The notes under the pieces are model-generated. The model ran no database searches, was not told the origin of the DNA, and saw nothing but the letters and a program-made list of their open reading frames with translations. Shown here piece after piece: positions 34,947-36,961 of a stretch of DNA of 36,961 nt. Each line of letters begins with the position of its first letter. Within the stretch, counting starts at the first letter, position 1. Origin of the DNA: Candidatus Falkowiibacteriota bacterium (lineage in GTDB: Bacteria; Patescibacteriota; Patescibacteriia; UBA11705; JABHMO01); NCBI GenBank assembly GCA_016214755.1, contig JACRNX010000043.1, positions 1 to 36,961 on the forward strand, given 5' to 3'. Position numbers and translations under genes: made by a program.

Positions 34947-36368
34947 CTATAAAATACTTTCTAACTGATACGCCGCGTTCAACAATGTCGCTTCGTCAAA
35001 ATGTTTTCCCATCAGCTGCAAGCCGACCGGCAAACCGCTGGTTTCGCCACCGGGAATGGAAATCGCCGGCAGGCCGGCGATATTCGCCGAAACCGTGAAA
35101 ATATCAGCCAGATACATTGTCAGCGGGTCGTCAAACTTTTCTCCCAGATTAAACGCCACGGACGGAGAAGTCGGCGAGATCAGGCAATCCACTTGTTGAA
35201 ACGCTTTGTCAAAATCCTCTTTTATCAGACGCCTGACTTGCTGGGCTTTTTTGTAATAAGCGTCGTAATAGCCGGCGGACAGGACGTAGGTTCCGAGCAT
35301 AATCCGTCGGCGCGCTTCCTCGCCAAAACCCTCGCGCCGCGTTTTCAAATACATTTCCAGCAAATTGCCGGCCTCACAACGCGCGCCGTAACGAACGCCG
35401 TCATAGCGCGCCAAATTCGACGAGACCTCGGCTGGCATTAAAATATAATAAACCGCTAACGAATACTTGATGAGGGGCAAACTGACGTCAATCAATTCCG
35501 CGCCGAGTTCGGCCAATTTTTTCATTGCCGCCTTGACGATTTTTTCGACATTTTCATCCATGCCTTTGATGAAAAAATCTTTGGCCACACCGATTTTCAA
35601 ACCTTTGATTGATTTTTTCAATGAAGAAACGACATTTGCTTTTTTAGGAGCAGTGGTCGAGTCGAATTTGTCCTGTCCGGCAATCGCTTCAAAAACATAA
35701 GCCGCGTCTTGGACGGTTTTAGTCAAAGAACCGATTTGATCCAAGCTGGACGCCATGGCCATTAGCCCGTGCCGCGAGACGCGGCCGTATGTCGGTTTAA
35801 AACCAACCACGCCGCAAAACGACGCGGGCAAGCGGACCGAACCGCCGGTGTCCGAGCCCAAAGCGTAGATCGCTTCGTCGCTCGCTACTGCTGCCGCCGG
35901 ACCGCTTGAAGAACCGCCGGGGACTTTTTCCGAATCGCGCGGATTTTTCGTCGGACCGAAAAACGAGGTCTCGCCTGAACTGCCCATGGCGAATTCATCT
36001 AAATTCGCTTTGCCCAAAATCACCGCGCCCATTCGTTTCAGCCGCGAAATCACCGTGGCGTCATAAGCCGCCACATAAGTTGAAAGGATTTTCGAACCAG
36101 CGGTCGCTTTCACGCTTTCGACTAAGATATTGTCTTTCACTGCCAGCGGAATGCCGGCCAGCGCGTTGATTTCTTCTTTGTCTTTTATTTTTCGGTCAAT
36201 CGCTTCTGCCTGCGCGAAGGCCTCGTCCTCGGTCAGCGTGATAAACGCGTTCAGCTTTTTCTCCTGTTTTTTTATCGCGCTAAAACACGCTTTCGTCAGC
36301 TCGCGGCTGGAAAATTCTTTATTAATCAATCCGCGATGAGCTTCCTCGATTGTCAGGATGTTTAACAT
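34947..36368 (-). CDS. gatA: Asp-tRNA(Asn)/Glu-tRNA(Gln) amidotransferase subunit A
   Basis: Amidase signature PGGSSSGPAAAVASDEAIYALGSDTGGSVRLPASFCGVVGFKPTYGRVSRHG. Confidence 0.97.
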   Translation of the reverse strand: MLNILTIEEAHRGLINKEFSSRELTKACFSAIKKQEKKLNAFITLTEDEAFAQAEAIDRKIKDKEEINALAGIPLAVKDNILVESVKATAGSKILSTYVAAYDATVISRLKRMGAVILGKANLDEFAMGSSGETSFFGPTKNPRDSEKVPGGSSSGPAAAVASDEAIYALGSDTGGSVRLPASFCGVVGFKPTYGRVSRHGLMAMASSLDQIGSLTKTVQDAAYVFEAIAGQDKFDSTTAPKKANVVSSLKKSIKGLKIGVAKDFFIKGMDENVEKIVKAAMKKLAELGAELIDVSLPLIKYSLAVYYILMPAEVSSNLARYDGVRYGARCEAGNLLEMYLKTRREGFGEEARRRIMLGTYVLSAGYYDAYYKKAQQVRRLIKEDFDKAFQQVDCLISPTSPSVAFNLGEKFDDPLTMYLADIFTVSANIAGLPAISIPGGETSGLPVGLQLMGKHFDEATLLNAAYQLESIL

Positions 36369-36533
36369 AGTAACTCGTAATCTGTAAATAGAAAATAGAA
36401 AGTAGAATCTAGAAAATAGAAAATTTGAAATTTAAATTTACTTTGGACTTTGAGCTTGAAGCTTTGAACTTTATTTTATCTCCATCTGTACATCTGTATA
36501 AATTCGTACATCTTGTATTTTGTACAACTTGTA

Positions 36534-36818
36534 TTATTTCAACACCATCGGCACTTTAATCTGCCGCTGTTCCAGTTCCGGCGCTTCGGCTAATGTTTTG
36601 TCCTCGGAAAATGGTTTTGCCTCGACGTCAGGTCGAAGGATATTTTTGGCCTCAAAAACCTGCGCCAATGGTTCAACTTCATCAGTGTCTAATTCGTTTA
36701 ACTGATTAAAATAATCTAAAATGCTCGAAATCTGCTCCGCGTATTTCTTTTTTTCAGCGTCATTAATATCCAAATAAGCCAAACCAGCCAAATGCTCAAT
36801 TTGTTCTTTTGTAATCAT
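36534..36818 (-). CDS. gatC: Asp-tRNA(Asn)/Glu-tRNA(Gln) amidotransferase subunit C
   Basis: ITKEQIEHLAGLAYLDINDAEKKKYAEQISSILDYFNQLNELDTD...LRPD. Confidence 0.93.
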   Translation of the reverse strand: MITKEQIEHLAGLAYLDINDAEKKKYAEQISSILDYFNQLNELDTDEVEPLAQVFEAKNILRPDVEAKPFSEDKTLAEAPELEQRQIKVPMVLK

Positions 36819-36843
36819 ATTTTTTGGTTTAATAGTAAATAAA

Positions 36844-36961
36844 TTAGGATGAATTCAGTATCGTTTCAATCAATTTGTAGCGGCGACAACGTTTCAGGCC
36901 ATTATGATTATTCAGTAGCTTTTTCAATTTACTAAAGTAGCCTTCCAAGGAGTTATTGGTG
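36844..36961 (-). CDS. C-terminus of a DDE-type transposase, truncated by window edge
   Basis: Minus strand TNNSLEGYFSKLKKLLNNHNGLKRCRRYKLIETILNSS*; TNNxxEGxFSxLK pattern. Confidence 0.6.
   Translation of the reverse strand, partial: TNNSLEGYFSKLKKLLNNHNGLKRCRRYKLIETILNSS

Noticed and set aside
1-36961. tRNA genes
   Set aside because: No convincing cloverleaf or T-loop (GGTTCRANYCC) with acceptor pairing was found by eye; tRNAscan-SE would be decisive.

Overview
This 37-kb window looks like Patescibacteria/CPR chromosome, judged from gene content and intergenic repeat style only. Recognisable genes: murB, murC, elp3, glyA, folD, dnaB, recR, rplU, a WecA/TagO-like transferase, a membrane-anchored ClpB/ClpC-like AAA+ protein, a deoxynucleoside kinase, pilM, an AbiEii-type toxin with its partner, a DUF218/YdcF-like gene, a UvrD/PcrA helicase, queH, a YvlD/holin-like gene, a PKD-type surface protein cluster, gatA and gatC. 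Both window edges cut transposase genes. The strongest unexplained signal is a ~1-kb minus-strand noncoding unit at 21150-22154. It has a TTGACG-N17-TATCAT promoter, a perfect 10-bp helix joining its 5' and 3' ends, a 108-nt internal domain present twice with compensatory changes, several GNRA-capped hairpins and a terminator; I cannot assign it to a family. Other notable signals: a second ~380-nt ncRNA candidate (11706-12086); a toxin-operon 5'UTR that folds into one long hairpin with an SD+mini-ORF in its loop and the downstream SD in its base; a duplicated ~100-nt promoter/leader upstream of pilM and a large unknown membrane protein; two in-frame palindromic insertions in one methyltransferase gene, one matching palindromes beside a RAYT remnant; and a Clp-family protein whose first ATPase domain has lost its catalytic motifs and whose two pore loops lack aromatic residues. 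All calls were made by eye without searches.
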